Assembly: GCA_963555705.1 (NCBI GenBank)
Contig: OY743171.1
Coordinates: 21,451,352 to 21,515,351 of the forward strand
DNA length: 64,000 nucleotides
Origin: Ligustrum vulgare
Taxonomy: Eukaryota; Streptophyta; Magnoliopsida; Lamiales; Oleaceae
Direction of reading: 5' to 3'
Shown here: piece by piece, positions 33,876 to 46,268 of the stretch
How positions within the stretch are numbered: the first letter of the stretch is position 1
Layout: each line of letters opens with the position of its first letter
Notes under the pieces: model-generated
The model's input: the letters and a program-made list of their open reading frames with translations, nothing else
What the model was told of the DNA's origin: nothing
Databases searched by the model: none
Program-made: the position numbers and the translations under genes

Positions 33876-35004
33876 CCAATCATTGAAATAGTAAGAAGCA
33901 CCAATAAATGTATAAGTGGTTCGTATCTAATAATCATTGCTTTCAATATGATAATTTTTGAAGATGCATACTCAATTAGGCTTAAGCACTGTGGAATTAA
34001 CAAAATTTGAAAGTGTACTGTAGCCTACATTTATCAAACTTTAAGGTCATTGAAAATGACCTTTTTCATATGAGCCGTCATTTGAACGAAACAAAGATAG
34101 TTATTAAAGTCGATAATTTTAATTGTATTCCGGACTATACCCCTACTTGAGACTCATTATTTCAAAATAATGTGATTTTTAATATTAAATTTTGGAAAAT
34201 GTATGGTTAAAAAGTAAGAAATATTTTTGGGTTTATGTGTGAATTATTTTATTAGTAAAATGTATGATTGAAAATGAGTTTTGAAAGTATCATGATAATT
34301 ACAGGATTTGAAAGTATTATTTTAATTACTTGATTTTGTAAATAAAAGTTTATTTTTATTAGTCAAATACAAATATTTGTTGGGTAAAAATTAAACGCAC
34401 GTTTATAATTATTGTGATTGATGTATTGGAAAGAAATTTGGATAAAATGTTAAATACGAGAGGCAAATGCAGAACTTGTAAATATTATGGTTAATAATGA
34501 ATAATATTTTTTTAATCATTCTTAATTTTAATAGTTGTGTAAAAGTTATATGGTATATGATTTTTTGTATAATTTTTTTTTATCTCCAACATTCTCAGTT
34601 GTTATATCACGATAATTGCTAGATTTACATGATTATTATTTTGACTACTTGATTTTATATGTGAAAATATAATTTTATTGGTTAAATACAAATATTTGTA
34701 GGTCAAGATTAAGCATACATTTAAAATTATTGTGATTGTTATTTGTAAACGAAAATTGGAAAAAAATTAATTACGGGAGGCTAATGTAGAAATTATGAGA
34801 AATGTGTTGATATCTTGTACAAAATCAATATTATATTCATAATATTATATCAAACATGATATACATTAAAGAAACGACTAAATTTGAATTTTCTTTGAAG
34901 TTAATAATAACTCAAAAATTATTAAAATCAATGGTCATTTATTATTTAAATATATAAATTTATTTTACTATTCAAAGAAGATATTATAATTTGAGACTTT
35001 AACT

Positions 35005-37946
35005 AATTGTGAGAAACTTCTTGATCCAATCCCTCTTTTAATTACCGAAGAAGATAATAAAAGGCTGAATGAATTGCCTTCTATGGAAGAATTACACAAA
35101 GTAGTCCATTCGATGGACAAGAACACAATTGCATGTCTAGATGGCTTCTCTGTTTCCTTCTATCATGTTTGTTAGGAAATTAAAAATCACGATTTACTTG
35201 AGGCTATTAGGGATTTTTTTTACAGGGAAAATTCTTCCAGAAGGTGTCTCTGCCACAACTATTGTTCTTATCCCTAAGAAAGTTCTCGCTAATTGTTGGA
35301 AATATTTTAGGCCGATCAGTCTTTGCAATGTCTTAAATAAAATCATTATGAAATTGTTATCTACTAGACTGAACATGATGCTCCCTAAACCGATCTCTCC
35401 CAACCAGGGACGGAGCCAGCCCACTTTTTTGGGCTAGGCCAAATTTCTTTTTAGTTGGGCTTTGTTTAATAATTTTTTTATTTTTTTTAAAATCCTATAA
35501 AGGATTATTTGTAATAGGGGTGGGCCAGGGCCCAGTTGGCCTACCCCTGGCTCCGCCCATGCTCCCAACCAAAATGGTTTTACTCATGGCAGAGACATAG
35601 TAGATAACATTTTGCTGGCTCAAGAAATGGTTCACCAGCTTGACAGGAAAGTTAGGGGGGGGGCAATGTGACAATGAAACTTGATATGGCGAAGGCGTAT
35701 GACAGGGTAAATTGGAATTTTCTATATAAAGTCCTAGGGAAATTTGGCTTTAATCATGATTGGAGGGACAAAATTAAACGGCGTGTCAACAACTGTGGTT
35801 TTTCCATACTAATTAATGGAGAATTAAAAGGCTATTTCAAGTCCGGTCGGGGATTAAGACAGGAGGATCCAATCTCTCCTTCTCTTTTCATCATAATGGC
35901 TGAATGCTTATCGAGAGGTCTTGAAAGACTTTACTGTAGATTCCTGTTGTTGGACTACATTTATGGAGGTAACTTTCCTATATCACACCTTGCATGTGCT
36001 GATGATGTTATTATATTTACAAATGGATAGAAAAATTCTATTAAGAAGATCATGGAATTCCTTAGGATCTATTCTAAAGGCTCTGGTCAAATGCTCAATC
36101 AGTCTAAGAGTAGCTTCACTGTGAATAATTTAAGGCATCAACAGATAGTGGCTGAGAGCTTTGGATTTAACAAACAACCTCTTCCTCTTATCTATCTGGA
36201 TGTGTCTATCCTAAGAGGAGGGATGAAGATAAGTCTCATTGATGAGCTTATTAATAAGGTCAAAAACAAATTGAGGGGATGGGTACATAAATTGATTTCA
36301 ACTGGGGGAAGACTTACTCTCATAAAACATGTTCTGAACTCCATGCCAATACATCTCTTACAAACTTATGACCTTCCTAAAAGCATTCTACTAAAGATAA
36401 ACCGTATTTTCAATGCTTATATTTGGGGAGACTCCTCACAATCGAAACAAATTCATTGGTCCTTTTGGAAAAAAAATTGTTTTCCTTATGAAGAAGGAGG
36501 AATTTGATGCAAACCATTAAAGGACTTGAACCTCACATTTAACTGCAAAATATGGTGGAAGTTCAGGAAACAAGATTCATTGTGGGGTTGGGTGATGATA
36601 TCCAAATATTACAGATCTGTCCATGTTTCCAAAGTTGATATCAAACAATTTTATTCCCCCTTATGGAAAAGAATTCAGCGTATTAAACATTATGTGGAGC
36701 CTAATATAGCGTGGAAGGTTGGGGAAGGAAAGGTGAACTTTCTCTATGATCAATGGATGATTTCAAGTTGTCTACAGAATAGAACCTATACAAATGCCGA
36801 AGTTCTGAAATATGTGTTACAGTATAGAATCAATAATGAATGGGATAGGGAGAAACTTGCTAGGATTCTACCAGGGGATTTGGTGGGAGAGATTTTGGAA
36901 ATACCTATATCTAATCATCCAGATAAAATCGTCTGGAAATTAAGTCAGTCAGGAGACTTTAATAATCAAAGTTGCGTGGAGTTCACCAGACAAAGGAAAT
37001 CCAAACAACTCTCTTCAAAGTATGTTTGGAACAGAAAAATCCCTCCTAAAATCTCTATGTTCATATGGAGATTGTGGCATAAATGGGTCTCAGTTGATGA
37101 GGCCATCCAATACAAATTCAACATCCAAATGGCTTCTAAATGTCAGTGTTGTAACAATCAAGAATCTATTATTCACGTTTTCTGTAAGGGGGACATAGGT
37201 AGCAAAGTTTGGAAACATTTTTTTGAATAAACAAGGCTTTCAAGTTCCAGACTATGATCAGCCCAGAATTATGTTTATGTACTAGATCTTCCAAACTAAG
37301 TCCAAACCTAAAGACCCGATTGCATTAGTTCTTTTTCTGATATTTTGGTTTTTATGTTTGGAAAGAAACGGGGCTAAACATAGAGGTTTATGTATGAACC
37401 ATAATAGAGTTATTAAAAGAACAACCTATCTTGTCAATAGCCTTCTCAAACTTGAGAAAAATCATCAGAAGAACAAGAAGTCTGAGAGATCGGTTAAATG
37501 GAAAAACCACCAAAGCAGTGGGTGAAACTTAATACTGATGGGGCTTTGAAATCTGATAATCTAGCGATAGGAGGAGGTGTAATTCGTAACTCACAGATAA
37601 AGCTCTTTGGGGGATTCCATGACTTTTACGGCAATGCTCTATTACCGAAGCTAACTCACAGGCAGCTATCAGTTGTTGCGTTGAAAAAGAGAAAGGTCCT
37701 TAGTCTATTCAATATTTAGTGGAGAGCATCATCCTTAAACTTCAGAGGTTGGAATTCAAATTCACACATATATGGAGAGAGGGAAACATAATAGCAGATT
37801 GGTTAGCTAATATAGGATACAAAGAGAAATGTTTTAGAATCTTGAAGCCTGAAGAATTTGATACTGAAACGAGAGATTTCCTCAGATTGGATGAAACAGG
37901 TACCTCGTATATTAGACAGAGGATTTTGCAATTTGATGGTGCTTGA
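35005..37946 (+). pseudogene. LINE ORF2: reverse transcriptase, zinc-binding domain, RNase H
   Basis: In order: the region before RT (LNELPSMEELHKVVHSMDKN, then LDGFSVSFYH); RT with ATTIVLIPKK and FRPISLCNVLNKIIMKLLS; a 157-bp MITE; LDMAKAYDRVNW; GLRQEDPISPSLF; and the catalytic HLACADDVIIFTNG (FADD-type, Cys in place of the usual Phe). Then comes a zf-RVT-like domain (CQCCNNQESIIHVFCKG) and RNase H (VKLNTDGALKSDNLAIGGG; HIWREGNIIADWLANIGY). Stops near 35173, 36030, 36507, 37230 and 37719 and several frameshifts make it inactive. The order matches plant L1 elements with a C-terminal RNase H. Confidence 0.85.
35405..35561. mobile_element. 157-bp hAT-type MITE with perfect 8-bp target duplication
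   Basis: Ends are CAGGGACGGAGCCAG and CTGGCTCCGCCCATG (13 of 15 complementary). They are flanked by exact 8-bp duplications CTCCCAAC at 35397-35404 and 35562-35569. Removing the insert and one duplication restores the LINE RT reading PISPNQNGFTHGRDIVDN. The interior is palindromic in style (GGGCTAGGCC ... GGCCTACCCCTGG). TIR and 8-bp TSD indicate hAT mobilisation. Confidence 0.92.
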
Positions 37947-38440
37947 GATAGAAGATTGGGTTATATTGGATCGTCTGTTGATTAGGAAGAACGAAGGCAA
38001 CTGGAAGTCAAGAGAGGCTAAGATCGAACTGGGGTATTGATCAGGGAATTTACATCAGTCTTGGTCATCTATTGTTTGATTTTGCTTTGAGTTAGTTTGA
38101 TAGAATAATTTTAAGGGAGTTCATAACTCCTTATTTACATTTTCTTTTGCTTGCATAATTTGTAATGTGCTTATATGGAGTAGTACTCTATATTTGCTAT
38201 ATTGCATCATTCTAGTTGGTTCTAATATCATATATATAATTAGGCATCGTATGTTGAAGTTTGGTACTTCGGCCCCCTCCTTTTAGGTGTAATTTTGCTA
38301 TTATTCATTTAAAGGCTAGGGACATCCTAAACCCCCCCCCCCCCCAATAAGAGTAGAGGTGGAGGCATAAAAACCACACCAAAGCTCCGATGGGATTCGC
38401 TAAATAAAAATATAAAATAAATAAATAAATAAAATTTGAA

Positions 38441-38897
38441 TTAGTTATATTATTTTTTAAATTTTAATAATTATTGTAAATGTGTTACAATGGAAAAATT
38501 GGATTAATATATTTGAATATAAATAAATGTGACATTCTATATAAATTTCTTATGTTGGAAATTAAAAAAAATGGGATTAATATATTTAAATATAAATAAA
38601 TTTGCTAGAATTTGTTCAAACTAATATTTTTTAAAGAAAATTTATGCTAAAAATCATTCGGAGCATCACTCAATATAAGAATTTCAGACTTGGTTATCTA
38701 TTAAGAAAAAACAATTTGACAGTAGATATTAATTCGTTGACAAATTGTACGATATTGTAATACAACAACATGTTTATTATTGATAATTTCATTACTAAAA
38801 TTAGACTATATATACAAATGGAATAAATATTATTTTTTGATTCAAGTAATTACATAAGAAACGATCAAATTCGTGCATCGCATGAGTTAAATACTAG
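38441..38897 (+). mobile_element. Helitron family B, 3' portion
   Basis: Starts with about two units of the 68-bp minisatellite also seen at 23560-23850. It ends with a degenerate hairpin (CGTGCATCGCATG) and CTAG at 38894-38897 before T. The 5' part is absent, the LINE tail abutting it. No coding sequence. Confidence 0.6.
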
Positions 38898-39063
38898 TTA
38901 ATCATTAGGCAACCTAAGTCCCATTTGGGATTAATATTAGAGTTCGATATCTAGGTCTCAAAAAATAAAAAATTATCTCAAGTGTTTGGTAAATTTAAAA
39001 AGAAAAAAATTGAATATAAATAATCTTCACTTTGACAGTAAATTTTGAGAAACAACGGAATAA

Positions 39064-39420
39064 GAGTTAATTGTCACAATAATTATTGAACTTATGTTTA
39101 TGCCTTCGACTGATCATTGAAGTTTAAATTTTCTAGTTTTAAAAACTAAACTTATGAATTAATGGTCTCAATAATAATTGAACTTGTTTATATTTTCGAC
39201 TGATCATTGAAGTTTAAAGTATCGAGTTTTGATCATTAAACTTATGATTTAATTGTCTCAGTAATCATTAAACTTATGTATATGTATTTGAATGATTATT
39301 GAAATCTAAACTATCGAGTTAATTGTCTCAATAATCATTAAACTTATGTCTATATATTTGAATGATCATTGAAATCTAAACTATCGAGTCTTAGTCACTA
39401 AACTTATCAAAATGTTGGAC
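39064..39420. repeat. Tandem repeat, ~65-85-bp unit, about four copies
   Basis: Units contain AATTGTCTCAATAATCATTA, AACTTATGTCTATATATTTG and GATCATTGAAATCTAAACTA, then TCGAG. Related words (TGTCTTCGATTAGTCACTAG) continue to 39620, and reappear inverted just before the Athila LTR (~39695-39732). Confidence 0.7.
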
Positions 39421-39732
39421 GTTAGTCAGTGACCTAACTTTCGTAATTGATGAAATGGCAGAAGGAATGTACACATTGTGCCACCTCACATTTAACTGAC
39501 CAGTCATGATAGGCCAAATTGCAACGTAATAAATTTTAAAAATGTCTTCGATTAGTCACTAGACTTTTAAAAATGTCTTCGATTGTTCATTAAACTTTAA
39601 GGTGGTCGAGTTTCGTAACTAAACTCGTAAAAATGATACAAGTGGCCTGAAAATTTATAAATGTTATTCCAAGTTATCAGTTGCATATAACAAATCAAAA
39701 ATCGAAGATGTTTTTAAAAGTTTAGTGATCAG

Positions 39733-41156
39733 TGATAAGTGCAATTTTGTAGTTATTTCTACGCTTAAATCTGCACTAATATGAGTGTTTTAGAATATGA
39801 TATTGCTAAGTTGTGAGTTTATTTTAATTTTTTCAGGAATAATTCGGATTGAAATGCGCTTGGGCACAAAATGAGGAAAAAATGACTAATAAAGTACAAA
39901 ATATGAAGTATGGGGACCAATTTGTAAATGGTATAAAGATGGAGGACCTGAGTTGTAATTCTGGGAGGACTCAATTGAAATAAAAGTCAATATGATAACT
40001 AAATTGAAGAAGTCGGAAACTTGAAGGACGAGACATGCAATTAAACAACGACTGAGACGCAAAATGTCAAAATTGGCAAACCGCGGTTTCATCTAACACA
40101 TGTATGTCGCGGTCCAACCGAGTTTTGCAAACCGCGGTCAGGCTGTCTAATGCGGATTTTCGCGATTTTTTCCTATTTTTTCTTATTTCTTTCCTATTTT
40201 TATGGGCCTAACTTGTAAAATTCATCTTGAACCTAGTCTACCCTATATAAAGACCCAAAAAAAATCATTATTAATGTTCTGAAATTGACGAGAAGAAAGG
40301 CACAAGGCAAGAGGCGAAATCAAGGGTTTGGAGATTGTCAATTTTTGGCTCGATTTTCTTGGTGCAAGATTCTCAACTCTTTCTAGTTAATTGCAGACAT
40401 GTTGAATTTTATATTTTGTAATTTTAGTATTTTAGATTCTAGCATGAGTAGGTAAATAACTCGTTCGGACAAACGATGTGATTTTGTTTGAATATTAAAT
40501 TTGAATTCTCATGTTTTGGGCATAATGTTTTATATGTTGATTTTATTATTGTGTTTTAATGCACGAATTGCTTAATCACCAATTTGATGGTTTGTAGGTT
40601 GTTTTCATAATCTGAGAGGTGAGTTAACACCTAAACCTAATAATAAAATTCGGCAATTGACAAAAGGGTAGAGATACATAGTTGTGATTGTTGTAATCAT
40701 TTTGAATTCTTGACATTGAATGCATCTATTTAGAGCTTATTCTGACATTCATAGAGATATGTGGTTGACCTATCTAGATAGAACCAATTTAAACTCGAGA
40801 GGGGAATTCTGGATAAAACTATGAATTCGATTAAATACTAATTTCGAAACATTGCATGAAAAGAGAAATTGAATAAGATAATAAAATTACTATCGTGAGT
40901 CCCAACATTTTTCATTCATAAGAAAATAAAAAAAAAAAATCAAATCATTTTAATTGTTTCATTTTCACATTTCATCGATTTCGCTATTTTTATAAAAATT
41001 CAAAAACATCAATCTTGACATTTATTTATAATTTAGGAACTAATTAATCCAAGCTAATAATAAATAAGTTAGTTCTCGTGGGATTGACATCCAGACTTAA
41101 AAAGTCCACTTTACTACTTGTTCGTAATACCGTGCACTTGCGATATTCTCATAACA
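39733..41156 (+). repeat. 5' LTR of the Athila-like element
   Basis: Starts TGATAAGTGCAATTTTG and ends CTCATAACA. The end is set by the primer-binding site 6 bp later. It carries several GCAAACCGCGGT-like words near 40078-40140, which recur near 45264-45330 in the internal non-coding region. The length of 1424 bp is in the Athila range. The start is inferred from the TG and a typical GTGCA motif, as no second LTR is available. Confidence 0.65.
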
Positions 41157-41162
41157 AGGTTT

Positions 41163-41180
41163 TGGCGCCGTTGTCGGGGA
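41163..41180 (+). promoter_or_regulatory. tRNA-Asp-type primer-binding site
   Basis: TGGCGCCGTTGTCGGGGA differs at one position from the primer-binding sequence commonly used by plant Athila/Tat retrotransposons (complement of the tRNA-Asp 3' end). Confidence 0.85.
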
Positions 41181-41422
41181 ACTAATTTTTATTTCTTACT
41201 AGTTTAGATTAATTTCTTTATTCAGTTTTATTTTATTTTAATCAACAATTATTTTTCTTGTTACTTTAATTTTCCTTGTTTCTTTTTACGGAAAAGAGTG
41301 TTCATTGTATGCTCTGTTCATAAAGCCACAATCTTGAGCCCTTAGATCATGAGATTGAACGCACTTTTAGACGAAGACGCAAGGAACACAACCGAAAATA
41401 GAAAAATTTGCAACAAGATATA

Positions 41423-44270
41423 ATGGCTGACGATCAAGTTCACATGGAGAATGAACAAGAAGCTGCCATGGTAGTTGCTTTGGCTGCTTGACTTGCTGAT
41501 GCAAACATTCAACCACGTGATCAAATCGATGAGGATGATGAAGGAAATTTGCCCATGGCTCAATTTCTGACACCAATTGCAGCTCCTAATCGCTCTAGTA
41601 TTGTTTACCCTTCATTTGGAAGAAATAATTTCCAAATTTGAGCAAACTTGATAAATCTCTTCAACAACAACATGCAGTTTTATGGAAAAGCACATGAAGA
41701 CCCAAACGTGCATGTAGCCAGCTTTCAGAGAATGTGTCATAATGTCCAATTGGATGGGGGTAAATGAGGATGTTGTCAAATTACGATTATTTCCTTTCAC
41801 TCTAAGGGATGCTGCTTTGCAATGGCTAGATTTAGAACCGGAATCGATCATCACCACATGGAATGATTTGGCCATGAAATTCTGCAACAAACATTTTTCA
41901 TTAGCCAAAGTAGCAAAGCTAAAGCTAGAAATCTCCACCTTCCAACAATATGATGGGGAAAATTTCCATGAAGCGTGGGGTAGGTTCAAGGATCTGCTTA
42001 GGAGATGTCCATATCATGGTTTCAAAAAGGGGCTTCAGGTACAATTTTTCTACTCTGGTCTAGCACCTCAATTCAAATCAATAGTGGATTCTTCTGCAAA
42101 TGGATCCATTACAAATGAAAATGTCACCTAAGCTTGGGATTTGCTGGAATTGATAGCAAAGAGACACACGATGTTCCCATCTAACAGGGTAGTTCATCAG
42201 AAAGCACTAGGGGTACATGACTCAGATAATCAGACTACTGCCTCACTGATTGTTGCTTTGACAAAACAAGTGGAACTCTTAGTTAAATCACAGTCACAAG
42301 TAGTACATGCAATTCTTCAAAGTCCCATTAGTTCAGCATGTGAAAACTGTGGGGAAAATCATCCTATTGACAAGTGTTTTTTGGTAGCCACTGCTAATGA
42401 ACAGGTTAACTTTGTTCAAAACACTAATAGACAACAGTTCAATCCATATTCTCAGACTTATAATCTGGGTTGGAGGCAGCATCCAAACTTCAGATGGTCA
42501 GACGATCAAAACACTTCCACTAATTTTCAACACAATGTCAGCAACTCCAACAACCAACAACAAGAGATGATGTGATCCGGGATAGGAGCTTAGTGATCCG
42601 GGATAGGAGCTCAAAGGAGAAGTCAAGTCATGGACGACGCAACAACATTCGACATAGGGAAATGAACAATTTCCATGTTGGAAGCTAGTCGAGACGACGA
42701 GTGGATCAACCTCATTCAAGCCGTCGAAGAAAATTGTGAAATTTCAAGAATTACGGCCGTAACATATGGAGCTCACGGCCGTAACCAACCTACTGTTGAA
42801 AACTGTGATTTTGAAGAAAATTGGACTTACGGCCGTAAAGCAGATTTGTCACGACCGTAACGCAGCCTCGGATCAAAAACAAGATTTTCAGAAAATATAA
42901 ATTACGGCCGTAAATATTTATCTCACGGCCGTAACTGTTAAACAGAAACAAGGTTACGGCCGTAAGGATAGTAGTCACGGCCGTAAAATCGTATACGCGT
43001 GAATTTTAGGGTTTTATTTATTTCCTTATTTTTAGGTAGTTGTTTCCTTGTTTAATTAGAACTCTTAACCTAGATTTTGACCCTATTTATAGGGATGTAA
43101 TTTTCATTAAAGCAAATTGCCTCTCAATAATAATATCAAAGTTGTGTATTGAATAATGAAAATTACATCCCTATAAATAGGGTCAAAATCTAGGTTAAGA
43201 GTTATAATTAAACAAGGAAACAACTACCTAAAAATAAGGAAATAAATAAAACCCTAAAATTCACGCGTATATGATTTTACGGCCGTGACTACTATCCTTA
43301 CGGCCGTAACCTTGTTTCTGTTTAACAGTTACGGCCGTGAGATAAATATTTACGACCGTAATTTATATTTTCTGAAAATCTTGTTTTTGATCCGAGGCTG
43401 CGTTACGGCCGTGACAAATCTGCGTTACGGCCGTAAGTCCAATTTTCTTCAAAATCACAGTTTTCAACAGTAGGTTGGTTACGGCCGTGAGCTCCATATG
43501 TTACGGCCGTAATTCTTGAAATTTCACAATTTTCTTCGACGGCTTGAATGAGGTTGATCCACTCGTCGTCTCGACTAGCTTCCAACATGGAAATTGTTCA
43601 TTTCCCTATGTCGAATGTTGTTGCGTCGTCCGTGACTTGACTTCTCCTTTTAGCTCCTATCCCGGATCACTGAGCTCCTATCCCGGATCACATCAAGAGA
43701 AGAGGCCGAGTTTGGAGGAAATGTTTCAACATTATATGCAGAAAAATGACAAGGTGTTTGAGAATCAACAGGCGTCCATTAAGATGTTGGAAACACAGAT
43801 AGGGCAGTTGGCTCATCAAATTTCAGAAAGGACACCTGGATCTTTGCCCGGTGATACAATTAAGAATCCTAGAGAACAAATCAACGTCATATCTATAGTG
43901 AAATTTGAAAAAGTCTACATTCCACCTCCTAAAGTGGCAACAGAGGATGTGACATACAATCCAACACAGGAATATATCGCACCAAAGGCATACATACCCC
44001 CAATTTCATTTCCTCAAGCACTTCTGAGACACAGGACACAAAAGGGGATGCATGCTATAACTACAAGAAGTGGTGTTCAACTGCCAAAAATACATGTGAA
44101 AAAACCTGAAAAGAAAGAGCAGCAGAATGAACTTGAAGACATGGAAATTGAAACAGATCTACTCCAAAACCTCAAGAAGATGCTAAAAAATCAAAAGAAG
44201 AATCTCCAACTCCTATCAAGGCTTACATGCCACCGATTCCCTTCCCACAACAACTAAAGAGACACAAGTT
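41423..44270 (+). pseudogene. Athila gag, split by a palindromic insertion
   Basis: Starts MADDQVHMENEQEAAMVVAL. The capsid part is clear at 41742-42131 (KLRLFPFTLRDAALQWLDLE, FNKHFS-type FCNKHFSLAKVAKLKLEIS, EAWGRFKDLLRRCPYHGF). It continues with ALTKQVELLVKSQSQ and a CENCGENHPIDKC Cys/His motif to 42570. After the insertion (42568-43695) it resumes at RPSLEEMFQHYMQKNDKVFE and goes on to the AYIPPISFPQALLRHR region. Stops (for example near 41490, 41640 and 42129) and a frameshift near 41756 inactivate it. Without the insert and one TSD copy the frame across the site is open. Confidence 0.85.
42568..43695. mobile_element. 1.13-kb palindromic element made of two inverted LTR-like promoter halves
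   Basis: Two arms of about 543 bp are almost exact reverse complements around a ~45-bp spacer (43111-43154). Each outer end is TGATGTGATCC, the start of the LTR at 59150. Each arm carries a 23-bp tandem pair (TGATCCGGGATAGGAGCT), eight ACGGCCGT-type sites and, near the centre, a TATA-like CTATTTATAGGG. The insert is flanked by perfect 5-bp duplications AGAGA (42563-42567 and 43696-43700), and its removal restores the Athila gag frame. The arms therefore look like two U3 halves, promoters pointing at each other, inserted as one unit. Confidence 0.88.
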
Positions 44271-45063
44271 AGAAAAATAGTTTGGTAAATTTCTGGAAGT
44301 ATTCAAGAAACTGCATATTAACATACCTTTTGCAGAGGCGGTGGCTCGGATGTCCATTTACCTCAAGTTCATAAAAGAGATGATTTCTAAAAAGAGGAAG
44401 TTGGAGGAATTTGAGACCATTTCCTTAACTGAAGAATGCAGTGCAATATTACAAAATAAACTGCCACCAAAACTCAAAGATCCAGGGAGTTTCTCGATCC
44501 CTTGTAATATTGGAAATTTTAGTTTTTATAGAGTTTTATGTGATTTAGGGGCAAGTGTTAATTTAATGCCTCTATCTGTTTACGGGAATCTCGGATTGGG
44601 GAAACCCAAACCAACTACAATCACACTCTAGCTAGCTGACAAATCGATAAAATATCCGTATGAAATCATAGCAGATGTGCTAGTCAAAGTGGATAAATTT
44701 TTCTTCCCAGCGGACTTTGTAGTTCTGGACATTGAAGAGGATAGTAGAATGCCCCTCATTCTTGGTAGACCATTCCTTGCCACGGGGCGACCTCTGATAG
44801 ATGTTGAAAAAGGAAATGTGAGCTTAAGGGTACAGGATGAGTAAGTAACTTTCAATTTAACTCAACACCCAAATCAATACTATCAACCTAAAAATTGCTT
44901 CAAGGTGGGGGAAGTGGTACATAAGAAAGCTGAAAATCTAAAGAACTAGGACGTTCAAAGCACAAATCACGAATTTATCAAAGTGCAAAAGAAGACTGAG
45001 AAGTGTAAAGCAGGAAATTGCAAACATTGCAAGGCATTAAAAATCTCTTTCAAGCCACCTTGA
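44271..45063 (+). pseudogene. Athila aspartic protease region
   Basis: Starts around KFLEVFKKLHINIPFAEAV and continues KLPPKLKDPGSFSIPCNIG, then the active-site-like RVLCDLGASVNLMPLSVY (DLGA where DSGA/DTGA is usual, as in Athila) and MPLILGRPFLATGRPLIDVE. A stop at 44630, another at 44842 and several later stops end it. It breaks off after CKHCKALKISFKPP at about 45063, without going on to RT. Confidence 0.85.
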
Positions 45064-46268
45064 TTGGAATCGCGAAAAGTCCAGCTTGAGACTATAGATC
45101 AAGAACTATAGGGTGGTACCTTAATTCTAACCCTTAAACTGGTATTTAATTGCTTTTAGTGTGCATTTAAGAGTGCATTAGACATTAGGACTCACATCTT
45201 TAATTTGATTCAAATTCAGGTATGTTATTTTATTTTATTTTATTTTTTATTATTTAAAAAAAAAATTGCTCAACCGCGGTTTCTTGGATAGCCTGTTTGC
45301 CACGGACAGACCACGGTTTGCAAACCGCGTTCCACTACGGAAAAAAAATTAAAATAAAAAACAGATTTTGCACATCTAAAACTGGCTCTCTCTCATCTTT
45401 CTCACCACTCTCTCCTCACAAACCCTAATCAAGCTCTTTCCACACAAATCAATCTCCTTTGCTTGCTAGTTAGAGAATCTATTCAAGGTTTTTAGACTAT
45501 ACATTCTCTTCTTTCTCTCTTGATCACATATTCAAGGTAATATTCTTTGAGTTCTTTATACTCTCACTTCTTGCTACAATTGTGAAATTGACACTTGGTA
45601 TGATATAGGTTGATAAGTTTTTTTTTTTTTTGTGCAATTGAGATTTGATTTAGTATTGTGTTGAATGTGATTTTTTGTGAGCATTAATGTTTGGGCATTT
45701 TAAGGTTAGTCCCATTGTTTGAAATTAGGAAAATTTAGGTATGAGCACAAGGTGTTTGATAGAAGACTTCAATTAAAATGTTCTCTTAGAAGTTGGAATT
45801 TCATGAGTATTTGAGGTAGTCTTTGTTAAATAAGTTTAGAGTAGTCCTCATTATGCACTTTAGGTGTTTTTTTTCAAGTTCCCACCTAACTTAGTTTCTT
45901 AGACAATGCATATTATGAATGTCTTAGACAATTATGGTTTTGTGGAATTTAGTTAAACTTGTGCTTGCATACATAATGCTTGTTTAAAGCCTAAATTGAC
46001 TGTGTGACATTGTTGGTAAGTTATGGGTACCTAGCATTTTCTTTTGAACTTACTATATTTGCATCAAATATTTGACTAAGAAAGTTCCATTATATGATCC
46101 AACCTTAGTTCATGCAATTTTCATTCAAGTTTGGGGGAGACTAGTGTATTTCATACTCTTTTACATTATGCTAAAGTTTTCATCTACTACCATGTTATCC
46201 CTTTATGCATTCAATACTCTACTTGAACTCACACTTTGATATTCTTTTTGTAGGGTTCTTCCACCATA
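45064..46268 (+). other. Internal non-coding region replacing Athila RT/RNase H/integrase
   Basis: No RT, RNase H or integrase motif is readable. Words resembling the LTR (AACCGCGGTTTC, GCAAACCGCG) occur at 45264-45330. A pyrimidine-rich leader-like stretch (CTCTCTCTCATCTTTCTCAC) follows, and CAAGTTTGGGGGAG at about 46128 resembles conserved sequence seen before the 3' ORF of such elements. Confidence 0.6.

Larger units (their letters stand above)
31080..34998. other. AT-rich intergenic DNA
   Basis: No gene is supported. Besides the repeats listed separately, 32780-32970 is less AT-rich and contains TTTGGTACCAAAATGTAAAA, but its minus-strand ORF of 60 codons matches nothing I recognise. About 34190-34280 and 34290-34800 contain diverged words of the dispersed AT-rich repeat. 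Confidence 0.6.
34999..38430 (+). mobile_element. L1-type LINE, 5'-truncated
   Basis: Coding remnants of RT, a zinc-binding domain and RNase H are followed by about 470 bp of 3' untranslated sequence, a C14-16 run (~38332) and an A-rich tail (AAATAAATAAATAAATAAAA near 38410-38432). The first recognisable protein starts at about 35005, already within ORF2, so the endonuclease and ORF1 are missing, as in most truncated LINEs. Target duplications were not resolved. Confidence 0.8.

Noticed and set aside
42498..43588. ORFs inside the palindrome (mirror-image pairs)
   Set aside because: The same peptides appear on both strands because of the inverted arms; the content is LTR promoter DNA.
42568..43695. 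Palindrome interpreted as a MULE with 9-bp TSD (CAAGAGATG/CAAGAGAAG, 8 of 9)
   Set aside because: The 5-bp AGAGA duplication is perfect, leaves ends TGATGTGATCC identical to a known LTR start and restores the gag frame.
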